NCBI RefSeq assembly: GCF_019722725.1
Contig: NZ_CP077941.1
Location: 3,348,001 to 3,412,000 of the forward strand
Length of the DNA stretch: 64,000 bases
Direction: 5' to 3'
From: Vreelandella profundi
GTDB lineage: Bacteria; Pseudomonadota; Gammaproteobacteria; Pseudomonadales; Halomonadaceae
The translations under genes were made by a program, and so were the position numbers. The notes under the pieces were generated by a model that was not told where the DNA came from, did not search any database, and saw only the letters and a list, made by a program, of their open reading frames with translations. Positions 1 through 7,822 of this stretch are shown in pieces; position 1 is the first letter of the stretch, and each line of letters begins with the position of its first letter.

Positions 1-92
1 AGCTGAATAGCCCAGCATCTCACTCACCACCAGAAGTGCACAAAACTGGTAAGGTTAAGTGCATTTCCGTGACTGCTTACCAAGGATTTGGC

Positions 93-1799
93 ATGGCGAA
101 TTCCCAACCATTCATTACGTCAATGCGTTTCTACGACGACCACGCTGATCGATTGTTTAACCAGTACCAGTCCCTGAGTTTTGAAAATGCGCATAGTGAA
201 TGGATGCATCAACTTCCTGAGCAGGCTGGTTTAGCACTAGACGTTGGCGCTGGAAGCGGGCGCGATGCTAAAGCACTTGCAGAGCGCGGTTGGCAGGTAA
301 TGGCGGTAGAGCCAGCAGAAAAGCTGAGAACGTTAGGGCAAAAGTATACGCACGAAAGGGATGTCAGTTGGATTGACGATACTTTGCCTGCTTTAAATTG
401 CATTCGTCAGCTTTCACAGCGCTTTCAACTGATTCTGGTATCAGCGGTGTGGATGCATTTACCACCTAATGAACAGCAACGTGCTTTGCGGGTTCTTAGC
501 TCACTGCTTACGCCGGGTGGGCTTATGGTAATCACCTGCCGTGAAGGCCCGGATAGTAATGAGCGTCAGTTTCATTCGGTCAACATGAGCATGCTGGATA
601 GTTGGGCTCGTGATCTGGCGTTACTCCCCTTGCAGGCAAGCCATAGCGGCGACCAGCTTGGGCGCCAAAGTGTTGCTTGGCATCTACGTGTGTTCAGGCT
701 GCCTGATGATGGCACTGGGGCACTGCCTTCCCTTCGGCATATTATCGTTAATGATGACAAGGCATCTTCTTACAAGCTCGGTTTGCTACGCACGCTGACA
801 CGCCTTGCCGATAGCGCACCTGGCATAGTGATTTCACGAACAGAAGAATGGGTGACGGTACCTCTGGGAGCAGTAGGTCTCTTCTGGATAAAACTGTACC
901 GTCCCTTATTGATAGAGCGTGATTTGCGCCAATCTCCCGGCGAGAAGGGGTATGGTTTCGCTAAGGATGATTTCTATCGCTTAAAGCAACTATCGCCACA
1001 TGATCTGCGCATTGGCTCAGCCTTTTATGATCCTCAATGTGCTGCCACCGTCATGCGAGCAATCCGCGATGCCTGCCAAACAGTTCTAAAGATGCCTGCT
1101 CACTTCACCACCTGGCCCGGCAGCCAGCGGCCTGTATTTGATGGAAGTTATCAAGGGCTACGCATCCGCGAACAGGCCGTTCGACTTGATAGCGCCACGC
1201 TGGCTTCTTTCGGAACATTTCGTATCCCTACCTCGCTATGGGACTCTATGAGCCGCTACGCCTGCTGGATCGAGCCTGCCATTGTTCATGAGTGGGCTCA
1301 GTTAATGCAGCGGTATGACGCCACTTACGATATCGGCACATTGCATCTCGCCTTGCAGTGGCAAGAAAGTCGCCGTGACACACAGCAGGCGCGTCAACTG
1401 GTCACTCAACGTTTACATGAACCGGCCCCATTGTCTTGCGTCTGGTCACAAAATGATTTGCACAGGCAAAATTACGCTATCGACCACTGCTTTCCCTGGT
1501 CGCGCTGGAACAACAATGATCTATGGAATTTGCTGCCAGCGACAGCAAAAGCCAATCAATCCAAATCGGATCGACTGCCTGCAGCTCAAGTGATGCAAAA
1601 GGCTAAACAGGACATTATGCACTGGTGGCAATATCTCGATGCCAGTACAGTCCGTCAGCAATTTCGTGATGAAGCTGCCGTAGCACTGCCACTTGCCACG
1701 CCAACGTCTTCTCTGGATGGAATTTTTAACAGCGCATTACTACAACGCCAACGATTGAAGGCGAATCAGCAACTTGCGGAATGGATGGGAGTGCGCTGA
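93..1799 (+). CDS. SAM-dependent methyltransferase fused to HNH endonuclease
   Basis: A 568-residue protein with two recognisable parts. The N-terminal part (about residues 10-200) is a class I SAM methyltransferase: motif I DVGAGSGRD at 50-58, then the acidic VEP at 72-74 and a hydrophobic VSAVWMHL strand. The C-terminal part is an HNH-type nuclease: IDH with H465, then NDLWNLLP with N479, and N488 and K491 completing an H-N-N form of the motif. The middle (about 225-440) resembles helical regions that precede HNH domains in restriction-type nucleases. I chose ATG at 93 because AAGGA at 82-86 sits 6 bases upstream; an ATG at 36 would add 19 residues. Its substrate is unknown: DNA modification/cleavage or RNA are both possible. 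Base composition looks more AT-rich by eye than the genes to the right, and the gene lies next to a tRNA 3' end, both suggestive of transfer. The domain calls are firm; the function is inference. Confidence 0.8.
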   Translation: MANSQPFITSMRFYDDHADRLFNQYQSLSFENAHSEWMHQLPEQAGLALDVGAGSGRDAKALAERGWQVMAVEPAEKLRTLGQKYTHERDVSWIDDTLPALNCIRQLSQRFQLILVSAVWMHLPPNEQQRALRVLSSLLTPGGLMVITCREGPDSNERQFHSVNMSMLDSWARDLALLPLQASHSGDQLGRQSVAWHLRVFRLPDDGTGALPSLRHIIVNDDKASSYKLGLLRTLTRLADSAPGIVISRTEEWVTVPLGAVGLFWIKLYRPLLIERDLRQSPGEKGYGFAKDDFYRLKQLSPHDLRIGSAFYDPQCAATVMRAIRDACQTVLKMPAHFTTWPGSQRPVFDGSYQGLRIREQAVRLDSATLASFGTFRIPTSLWDSMSRYACWIEPAIVHEWAQLMQRYDATYDIGTLHLALQWQESRRDTQQARQLVTQRLHEPAPLSCVWSQNDLHRQNYAIDHCFPWSRWNNNDLWNLLPATAKANQSKSDRLPAAQVMQKAKQDIMHWWQYLDASTVRQQFRDEAAVALPLATPTSSLDGIFNSALLQRQRLKANQQLAEWMGVR

Positions 1800-1914
1800 T
1801 AAGCCTGTGCCACACCTTGTGTCAGGTAAGAGCTAAAGGTCATTAGCTTGATGACAGTTATTAGATCAAATGTTGACGAGTTTGGCACACTGATGACACA
1901 GATTTGACACACGC

Positions 1915-1949
1915 AAAACAAAAGGGCCTACGCGTTAACGTAAACCCTT
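1915..1949 (-). terminator. Rho-independent terminator of the tRNA-Arg gene
   Basis: On the minus strand an 11-bp stem (AAGGGTTTACG pairing with CGTAGGCCCTT, two G-U pairs) with a 6-base loop is followed by a T-rich tract. It starts 7 bases beyond the encoded CCA of the tRNA, so it fits as that gene's terminator. It may also block read-through toward the methyltransferase-HNH gene. Confidence 0.75.
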
Positions 1950-1956
1950 GATATTA

Positions 1957-2033
1957 TGGCGCGCCCGGCAGGATTTGAACCTGCGACCCTCGGCTTCGGA
2001 GGCCGATACTCTATCCAACTGAGCTACGGGCGC
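1957..2033 (-). tRNA. tRNA-Arg (anticodon CCG)
   Basis: Read on the minus strand this is a full cloverleaf. The acceptor stem GCGCCCG pairs with CGGGCGC. The D arm contains AGCTCAGTTGGATAGAGT. The anticodon stem TCGGC/GCCGA encloses the loop CTCCGAA, giving anticodon CCG, which reads CGG (Arg). The T arm has GGTTCGAATCC. The discriminator is G and the CCA end is encoded. Its 3' end faces the methyltransferase-HNH gene, the usual geometry for an island inserted at a tRNA. Confidence 0.97.
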
Positions 2034-2097
2034 TTGTGGGTGCGTATCGTAACCGTGCGGGCGCGATGTGTCCAGCCGTATGCCGCGTGAGTCCTTT

Positions 2098-2109
2098 GGT
2101 CAATTGACC
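2098..2109. promoter_or_regulatory. Perfect 12-bp palindrome upstream of TRAP receptor gene
   Basis: GGTCAATTGACC is a perfect palindrome about 68 bases upstream of the ATG at 2177. Its TGGT...ACC form resembles operators of FadR/LldR-type GntR regulators, but no such regulator is in the window. The operator role is inference. Confidence 0.4.
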
Positions 2110-2176
2110 CTTTTCCTTTCTCTGGTGCATGCTTCGTAGGCACTTTCTCACCTTCGTACATTGGGAACATAATAAA

Positions 2177-3175
2177 ATGAAAACTTTTGCACGTAGCACG
2201 CTGGCATTGGGCATCTCACTGGCGTTCGTTAGCGCCGCGAACGCCGCTGATTTTGCGGATATGGACCCCGTTACCCTGCGCTTGGCCCACGTGGTCAATG
2301 AGCAGGATGGTTTCCACATCGCGGCCACTAAGTTTGAAGAGCTGGTGGAAGAGCGCACCGAGGGCAAGGTGGATATTGAGATCTACCCCAATGCTTCGCT
2401 GGGCGACGAGCGCACGCTGTTGGAAGGCATGCAGATCGGCACAGTGGATATGGGTGTGATTACCAACGGGCCGGTGGCCAACTTTGTCGAAGATATGGCG
2501 GTGTTCGAACTGCCGTTCCTATTTCCCTCGCCAGACGCCGCCTATAAAGTGCTCGATGGCCCGATTGGCCAGGAGCTGCTGGATAAGCTATCAGACGTCA
2601 ACCTGAAAGGCCTGGCCTACGCCGAGCGCGGCTTTCGTAACCTGACTAACAGCGAGCGGGCGATTAACGCGCCAGAAGATCTTGATGGCCTGCGTATTCG
2701 CGTGATGGAAAACCCGGTGTATACCGACACTTTCCGTGAGCTAGGCGCCAACGCGATTCCCATGGCGTGGACCGAAGCCCTCACCGCGATGCAGCAGGGC
2801 ACGATCGACGGGCAGGAAAACCCGGTGAACGTGATCCATTCGTTCAAGCTCGATGAAACCCAAAATTACATGACGCTTTCGCGCCATACCTACGCACCGG
2901 CCATTTTTGTGATGGGCATGCCGGTCTGGAATCAGCTACCCGAACCCGTGCAGGTGGTGTTGAAAGAGTCGGCGCAGGAAGCGGCGGAGTACGAGCGCCA
3001 GGTCAACGCCGAGATGGAAGCCGAGCAGTTAGCAGCGCTGCGCGAAGCGGGCATGGAGATCAACGAAACGCCGGATATTGAAGCGTTCCAAGCCGCGGTT
3101 GCGCCTGTGTATGAGAAGTACGGCGAACAGTTTGGCGATTACCTACCGCGTATTCGCGAAGCGCTGAGCGAGTAA
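2177..3175 (+). CDS. TRAP transporter solute-binding protein (DctP family), copy 1
   Basis: A 332-residue periplasmic receptor of a TRAP transporter. A signal peptide runs to about residue 23 (cleavage after ANA). The mature part starts with the family's RLAHVV strand and contains NASLGDERTLLEGMQIGTVD, the conserved region around the ligand-binding Arg, and a C-terminal helical tail. The start at 2177 is preferred over an ATG at 2129 because it places the signal peptide at the N terminus. No permease gene follows: a terminator and then an opposite-strand oxidase do. The protein is a close paralog of the receptor at 4931-5953, sharing long identical stretches, and probably uses the same DctQM pair. 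The ligand is not visible; 2-hydroxy or dicarboxylic acids fit the context. Confidence 0.92.
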   Translation: MKTFARSTLALGISLAFVSAANAADFADMDPVTLRLAHVVNEQDGFHIAATKFEELVEERTEGKVDIEIYPNASLGDERTLLEGMQIGTVDMGVITNGPVANFVEDMAVFELPFLFPSPDAAYKVLDGPIGQELLDKLSDVNLKGLAYAERGFRNLTNSERAINAPEDLDGLRIRVMENPVYTDTFRELGANAIPMAWTEALTAMQQGTIDGQENPVNVIHSFKLDETQNYMTLSRHTYAPAIFVMGMPVWNQLPEPVQVVLKESAQEAAEYERQVNAEMEAEQLAALREAGMEINETPDIEAFQAAVAPVYEKYGEQFGDYLPRIREALSE

Positions 3176-3210
3176 GCAGCACCTCAAGCATTGCTTAATC
3201 CGTTAACGCG

Positions 3211-3235
3211 AAAGGCCACCGTTTGGTGGCCTTTT
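3211..3235. terminator. Terminator between TRAP receptor 1 and the FAD oxidase
   Basis: A 10-bp stem, AAGGCCACC pairing with GGTGGCCTT and extended by A-T pairs, has a GTTT loop and is followed by TTTT. It lies 35 bases after the receptor's stop codon. The A-run on the left side gives T residues on the minus strand as well, so it may serve the convergent oxidase gene too. Confidence 0.85.
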
Positions 3236-3267
3236 GCTTAGATTAAAGCAGCTATTACGTGGCGCGC

Positions 3268-4653
3268 TTAGGCTAAAATTTTGCCTGGATTGAGCAGGTT
3301 CTTAGGATCTAGCGCCAGCTTCATGCGCCGCATCAGCGCGATTTCTTCTGGCGAGCGTGAAAGCGCCAGGTAGTCGCGTTTTTCAAGCCCCACGCCGTGT
3401 TCGGCGGAAATCGAGCCGTTGTATTTGACTAACGAACCGTATACCAGTTCTTCCACTTCGCGGCGGCTGTGCGGGCTGGCATCGCGCACCGTAATCATAA
3501 TGTGCAGGTTGCCATCGCCTAAATGGCCAAACACGACCATCGTGCCGGTTTCCGGCCACTGCGCGTTTAGCTTGCCCTCTAATGCCGTTACGTATTCATT
3601 CATATGCGTGATCGGCAGGCTGATATCGTAGGAGAACATGGGATTAAGCTCATGCACCAGCGTTTCGATATCCTCGCGCACATCCCAGATACCCTGGCGC
3701 TGCGTGCTGGAGTTAGCCAGCACGGCATCGGTGATTAGCCCCGCTTCCAGCGCTTTTTCTAGCACGCGGGCGAATGCCTCTGCTTCCTGCTTTTCATCAG
3801 AGCCCAGGGTTTCGATGATGGCATAGAACGGTGAGTCGGTTGCCAACAGCGGCGTATGTTTGGTGGTTGCAGAGGTCATCAACGCGTAGTGATTGTTCCA
3901 CAGCGCTTCAAAGGCGCTCAGGCTGTTCGCAAGCTCTTTAGATGCGAGCTTTAGCAGCGATGTCAGCGCGTCAAACGAGGGCACGGCGACGAGGGCCGTT
4001 TGCTCGCTGGGCATATTCGGATGCAGGCGCAGCACGGCGCGCGTGACGATCCCTAGCGTACCTTCGCTGCCGATGAACATCTGCTTAAGATCATAGCCGG
4101 CGTTATTTTTCAGCATGGTATTCATCGAGCTCACCACGGTGCCATCGCTCAATACCACCTCTAGCCCCAGCACTTGCTGGCGCATCATACCGTAGCGTAT
4201 AACCCGGATACCGCCCGCATTGGTAGCGATGTTGCCGCCAATGGTGCAAGAACCGCGTGCGCCTAGGTCGAGTGCAAACTGCATGTCGATCTCTTGGGCA
4301 GCTTCCTGGACACGCTGAAGCGTCACGCCTGCCTGTACCTGCATCGTCGAACCGATAGCGTCGATGCTCTCGATCTGATTCATTAGCTCTAGCGATACAA
4401 CCAACTCATTGGGGCTGGCCACGGCGCCGTGCACGATGCCGGTTAATCCGCCATGCGTCACCACCGGCTGCTTGGCGGCATGGCATTTCGCCATGACTTG
4501 GCTGAGTTGCTCGGTCGATTGCGGTCTGATGATCGCTTTCGCTTCGCAAGGCGCTTTGGTGAACCAGTCGACGCTTCGCTGCGCGATATCGTCGCCTAGC
4601 AGCACACCCGTTTTGCCTACGATGTTTAAAAGATCGTTAATCAGCGTGTCCAT
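3268..4653 (-). CDS. FAD-linked oxidase, D-lactate / D-2-hydroxyglutarate dehydrogenase-like (GlcD family)
   Basis: A 461-residue flavoprotein of the GlcD/D-LDH family. The PCMH-type FAD domain fills about residues 35-215: VTHGGLTG (the pyrophosphate-binding loop) near residue 65, then GGNIATNAGG and GSEGTLGIVT. The C-terminal catalytic domain carries GHLGDGNLHIMI and SAEHGVGLEKRDY, the metal and substrate-binding motifs of D-2-hydroxyacid dehydrogenases. It should oxidise a D-2-hydroxyacid (D-lactate, D-2-hydroxyglutarate or glycolate) to the 2-oxoacid and pass electrons to an acceptor. An AGGAAC ribosome site lies just before the ATG. It sits between two paralogous TRAP receptor genes, which suggests that the imported acid is its substrate (inference). 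HglS elsewhere in this window makes D-2-hydroxyglutarate, one possible substrate. Confidence 0.88.
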   Translation of the reverse strand: MDTLINDLLNIVGKTGVLLGDDIAQRSVDWFTKAPCEAKAIIRPQSTEQLSQVMAKCHAAKQPVVTHGGLTGIVHGAVASPNELVVSLELMNQIESIDAIGSTMQVQAGVTLQRVQEAAQEIDMQFALDLGARGSCTIGGNIATNAGGIRVIRYGMMRQQVLGLEVVLSDGTVVSSMNTMLKNNAGYDLKQMFIGSEGTLGIVTRAVLRLHPNMPSEQTALVAVPSFDALTSLLKLASKELANSLSAFEALWNNHYALMTSATTKHTPLLATDSPFYAIIETLGSDEKQEAEAFARVLEKALEAGLITDAVLANSSTQRQGIWDVREDIETLVHELNPMFSYDISLPITHMNEYVTALEGKLNAQWPETGTMVVFGHLGDGNLHIMITVRDASPHSRREVEELVYGSLVKYNGSISAEHGVGLEKRDYLALSRSPEEIALMRRMKLALDPKNLLNPGKILA

Positions 4654-4930
4654 TATCTGTTCCTATTATGGCCAGTCGGCGCAGTGAGCAATCTGGCGAT
4701 CTTGGGCAGGCGTGCCGCAACGCCCCTCTTCCGATTCGCTGGGCTGTGCAGGCTATCGCCAACGGGGCGCTTGCTCAAGCCCGCGTTCTAGCACTTTTTT
4801 CCTTTCTATGATGAATCACAGGAGTAGAATCATTTATTTGTGCGCTAAAACCAATATGCTATAGATGACGCCCCTGTCACAGATAGCCCCTTGTTTCACT
4901 ATAAAAAACTGCCCACTCCAAGGAGATTAC

Positions 4931-5953
4931 GTGGATAACGCCACCCGTTCCAAGATGCCTTACCCGCTGCTTCAGCGCGCGACGCTTGCCATGGTTTGCA
5001 CCAGCCTTCTGGGCCTTTCGCTGGCCGCTCATGCCGACACGCTACCCGCCACCACGCTGCGTTTAGCGCATGTTGTTAATAGCGATGACACTTACCATAT
5101 TGCGGCAACGCGCTTTCAGGAACTGCTCAGCGAAAAGAGCGACGGTGCGATCAGCATCGAAATTTTCCCGAATGCTTCGCTAGGCGATGAGCGCACGCTG
5201 CTGGAAGGTATGCAGATTGGTACCGTCGATATGGGCGTTATTACCAACGGGCCGGTGGCTAACTTCGTTGATGAGTTTTCCGTTTTTGAGCTGCCGTTTC
5301 TGTTTCCTTCTGCCGAAGCCGCCTACTCGATGTTAGATGGTGACATCGGCCAGGAGATCCTCGATAAGCTGGAAGGCGTCAATCTCAAAGGGCTGGCTTA
5401 CGCCGAGCGCGGTTTTCGTAACATTACCAATAGCCGCAACGCGATTAATACGCCTGACGATCTTGATGGTTTAAGGCTGCGCGTGATCGAGAACGAAGTG
5501 TATGTGGATACCTTCCGCACGCTGGGTGCCAATGCCGTGCCGATGGCCTGGACCGAAGCACTGACCGCCCTGCAGCAGGGCACCATTGAGGGGCAGGAAA
5601 ACCCCATCAATGCGATCTATGCGTTCAATCTGGCGGAAACTCAGGACTACCTGACCATGACCCGCCACATTTATGCACCGGCGCTGTTTATTATGAGCCT
5701 GCCCAAGTGGAATGCACTGCCCGAAGACGTGCAGACCTTAGTGCTTGAGGCATCACATGAGGCCTCCGCCTACGCACGCGAACAAAATGCCGAGATGGAA
5801 GCCGAGCAGCTAGCCGCCCTTGAAGCCGCCGGCATGGAAATCAACGACTCGCCGGACCTTGAAGCGTTTCAGGCCGCGGTAGCCCCGGTCTACGAAAAGT
5901 ACGGCAGTCAGTTCGGTGACTATCTTCCCCGCATCCAGGAGGCGCTGCAGTAA
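4931..5953 (+). CDS. TRAP transporter solute-binding protein (DctP family), copy 2
   Basis: A 340-residue receptor, paralogous to the one at 2177-3175. The start is taken as GTG at 4931, because AAGGAG at 4919-4924 is correctly spaced in front of it; an ATG at 4955 or 4865 is possible. The signal sequence ends near AHA-D, and the mature protein begins with the family's RLAHVV strand. It keeps NASLGDERTLLEGMQIG, the AERGFRN strand and the GQENP loop found in the first copy. It is followed directly by the small and large TRAP permease genes, so it is the operon's own receptor. It captures an organic acid in the periplasm and delivers it to DctQM. Confidence 0.93.
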   Translation: MDNATRSKMPYPLLQRATLAMVCTSLLGLSLAAHADTLPATTLRLAHVVNSDDTYHIAATRFQELLSEKSDGAISIEIFPNASLGDERTLLEGMQIGTVDMGVITNGPVANFVDEFSVFELPFLFPSAEAAYSMLDGDIGQEILDKLEGVNLKGLAYAERGFRNITNSRNAINTPDDLDGLRLRVIENEVYVDTFRTLGANAVPMAWTEALTALQQGTIEGQENPINAIYAFNLAETQDYLTMTRHIYAPALFIMSLPKWNALPEDVQTLVLEASHEASAYAREQNAEMEAEQLAALEAAGMEINDSPDLEAFQAAVAPVYEKYGSQFGDYLPRIQEALQ

Positions 5954-5954
5954 C

Positions 5955-6479
5955 GTGGCCACTTTGTCGCAATCGTTATTATCGCTATTAAGAGGCATTG
6001 AGCGCGGGCTGGATAAGATTCTCCAGCCTATCGTATTCCTTGGCATGGCCGCCCTGATTGGCGTGATCACGCTGCAAATTGTCTCGCGGGTACTGTTTAG
6101 CGCCGTCGGCTGGACCGAAGAAGTCGCCCGTTTTCTACTGGTATGGATCACCTTTTTGGCCGGCACCCTGGCGTTTCAGCGCGGGCGGCATATTGCCGTG
6201 ACCTTTGCGGTGGATGCCCTGCCCGGCCGACTTCGCCAAGCGGCACGGATTATCGCCCTACTCATCGTGCTGGCCTTTATGATCACGCTGATTGTGATTG
6301 GCTACCGCTATATGCAGGTGCAGAGCTTTCAGAAATCTGCCTCGCTGCGCTTGTCGATGACCTACGTGTATGCGGTGATGCCTATCTGCGCGGCCATGAT
6401 GGCGTGGTATGCGCTGGTCGATATTCTAGAGCTGCTGCTTAACGGCGAGACCTCTCATCACCAGGAGGAGCCACTATGA
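5955..6479 (+). CDS. TRAP transporter small permease (DctQ family)
   Basis: A 174-residue membrane protein with four predicted transmembrane helices, the usual size and topology of DctQ. It has the family's helix with WTEEVARFLLVWITFLAG near residues 50-70, and the charged RGRHIAV turn after it. GTG at 5955 is chosen; AGGAGG at 5937-5942, inside the receptor's last codons, is 12 bases away, slightly long. An ATG at 5916 would overlap the receptor by 38 bases. The stop codon overlaps the next gene by 4 bases, indicating translational coupling. It forms the Na+-driven permease together with DctM. Confidence 0.9.
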   Translation: MATLSQSLLSLLRGIERGLDKILQPIVFLGMAALIGVITLQIVSRVLFSAVGWTEEVARFLLVWITFLAGTLAFQRGRHIAVTFAVDALPGRLRQAARIIALLIVLAFMITLIVIGYRYMQVQSFQKSASLRLSMTYVYAVMPICAAMMAWYALVDILELLLNGETSHHQEEPL

Positions 6480-7738
6480 CGCTACTACTATTTGGGCTTT
6501 TCTTCCTATTTATGCTGCTGGGCGTGCCGATCGCTTTTGCGATTGGCGCAAGCGCCCTGTATGCCCTGTATCAGTCGGGCGTGCCGCTGATGGTAGTAAC
6601 CCAGCAGATGTTTCAGGGCATCAACTCCTTTGCGCTCGTCGCGATCCCGATGTTTATTCTGGCCGGTGATTTGATGGCGCAGGGTAAGGTGAGCGAGAAA
6701 CTGGTCAGCTTTGCCGATTCGCTAGTGGGTTTTATGCGCGGCGGGCTGTCGGTAGTTTCCGTAATGGCGGGCATGTTCTTTGCCGCGATTTCCGGCTCAG
6801 GGGCCGCTACAACGGCGGCCGTGGGTTCAAGTCTTGTGCCAGAGCTTAAGCGCAAGGGTTACGATCCGGCCTCGGCGGCTAGCCTGATCGCGGCGAGCGG
6901 CACCATTGGCGTGGTCATTCCGCCCTCGGTGCCGATGATTATCTATGCGGTTATTGCCCAACAGTCGGTATCCAAGCTGTTTTTAAACGGCTTTTTGCCA
7001 GGGCTCGCAATGGGATTAGGGCTAATGGCCATCGCCATTGCGCAGGCTTATAAGCGCCAATACCCTAAAGGTACGCCGCTATCGCTAACCACTATTCTGC
7101 GCACCTTTAAAGATGCCAGCTGGGGGCTGATGACGCCGGCGATCATCCTGGGCGGTATTTTCACGGGGCTATTCACACCGTCCGAAGCCGCGGTCGTCGC
7201 GGTTAATTACGCCATGCTGGTATCGCTGTTTGTGTACCGTGACCTTACGCTAGTGCAGGTTTATAAGCTGTTGATTCGCTCGGCGATGACCACGGCGGTG
7301 ATTATGCTAGTGATTGCGATGTCAGCGGTGCTGAGCTGGACGCTCTCCAGCTGGCAGGTGCCGGGCGCCATTGCTCAAGCCGTGCTGTCGCTCTCGACCA
7401 ACCCTTACGTGATTATGCTGCTGGTGGTTGGCATTATTTTGCTCACCGGAGTGTTTATTGAAACGGCCAGTGCGCTGATTATTCTCACGCCGGTGCTGTT
7501 ACCGCTGGTGCTGCAGCTAGGGATTGACCCTATCCACTTTGGTTTGATCATTGTAGTGGGGCTTTCCATTGGCATGATTACCCCGCCGGTGGCGATTAAC
7601 CTGTACGTGGCGTCATCGATCACGCAGCTGCCGCTTGAGCGCATCACCCGCGCCATCGTGCCGTATTTATTGGGGCTGATTGGCGTGCTATTGCTTGTCG
7701 TTTACGTGCCGATACTCATGGGCTGGTCGGGACGTTAA
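6476..7738 (+). CDS. TRAP transporter large permease (DctM family)
   Basis: A 420-residue, very hydrophobic protein, the normal length for DctM, with about 12 membrane segments. Family features include PIAFAIGASALYAL at the start, the GSGAATTAAVGS region near residues 105-120, GTIGVVIPPSVPMI near 140, and GMITPPVAINLYV near 365, all typical of the elevator-type core. It catalyses Na+-coupled import of the ligand carried by the receptor. ATG overlaps the dctQ stop by 4 bases. The start is therefore secure. It ends about 80 bases before fdhD, with a stem-loop between. Confidence 0.95.
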   Translation: MTLLLFGLFFLFMLLGVPIAFAIGASALYALYQSGVPLMVVTQQMFQGINSFALVAIPMFILAGDLMAQGKVSEKLVSFADSLVGFMRGGLSVVSVMAGMFFAAISGSGAATTAAVGSSLVPELKRKGYDPASAASLIAASGTIGVVIPPSVPMIIYAVIAQQSVSKLFLNGFLPGLAMGLGLMAIAIAQAYKRQYPKGTPLSLTTILRTFKDASWGLMTPAIILGGIFTGLFTPSEAAVVAVNYAMLVSLFVYRDLTLVQVYKLLIRSAMTTAVIMLVIAMSAVLSWTLSSWQVPGAIAQAVLSLSTNPYVIMLLVVGIILLTGVFIETASALIILTPVLLPLVLQLGIDPIHFGLIIVVGLSIGMITPPVAINLYVASSITQLPLERITRAIVPYLLGLIGVLLLVVYVPILMGWSGR

Positions 7739-7779
7739 CAACGCAGACCTTTGTGGGCGCAGCCACCTTCAATGCCTTA

Positions 7780-7803
7780 GACCAAGCCCAGGATGGCTTG
7801 GTC
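7780..7803 (+). promoter_or_regulatory. Stem-loop between TRAP permease and fdhD
   Basis: GACCAAGCC pairs perfectly with GGCTTGGTC around a 6-base loop. It ends 10 bases before the AGGAG ribosome site of fdhD. There is no T-tract, so it is more likely an mRNA-end or translation-modulating structure than a classical terminator. Confidence 0.4.
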
Positions 7804-7822
7804 GGGCTTAGCAGGAGACACC

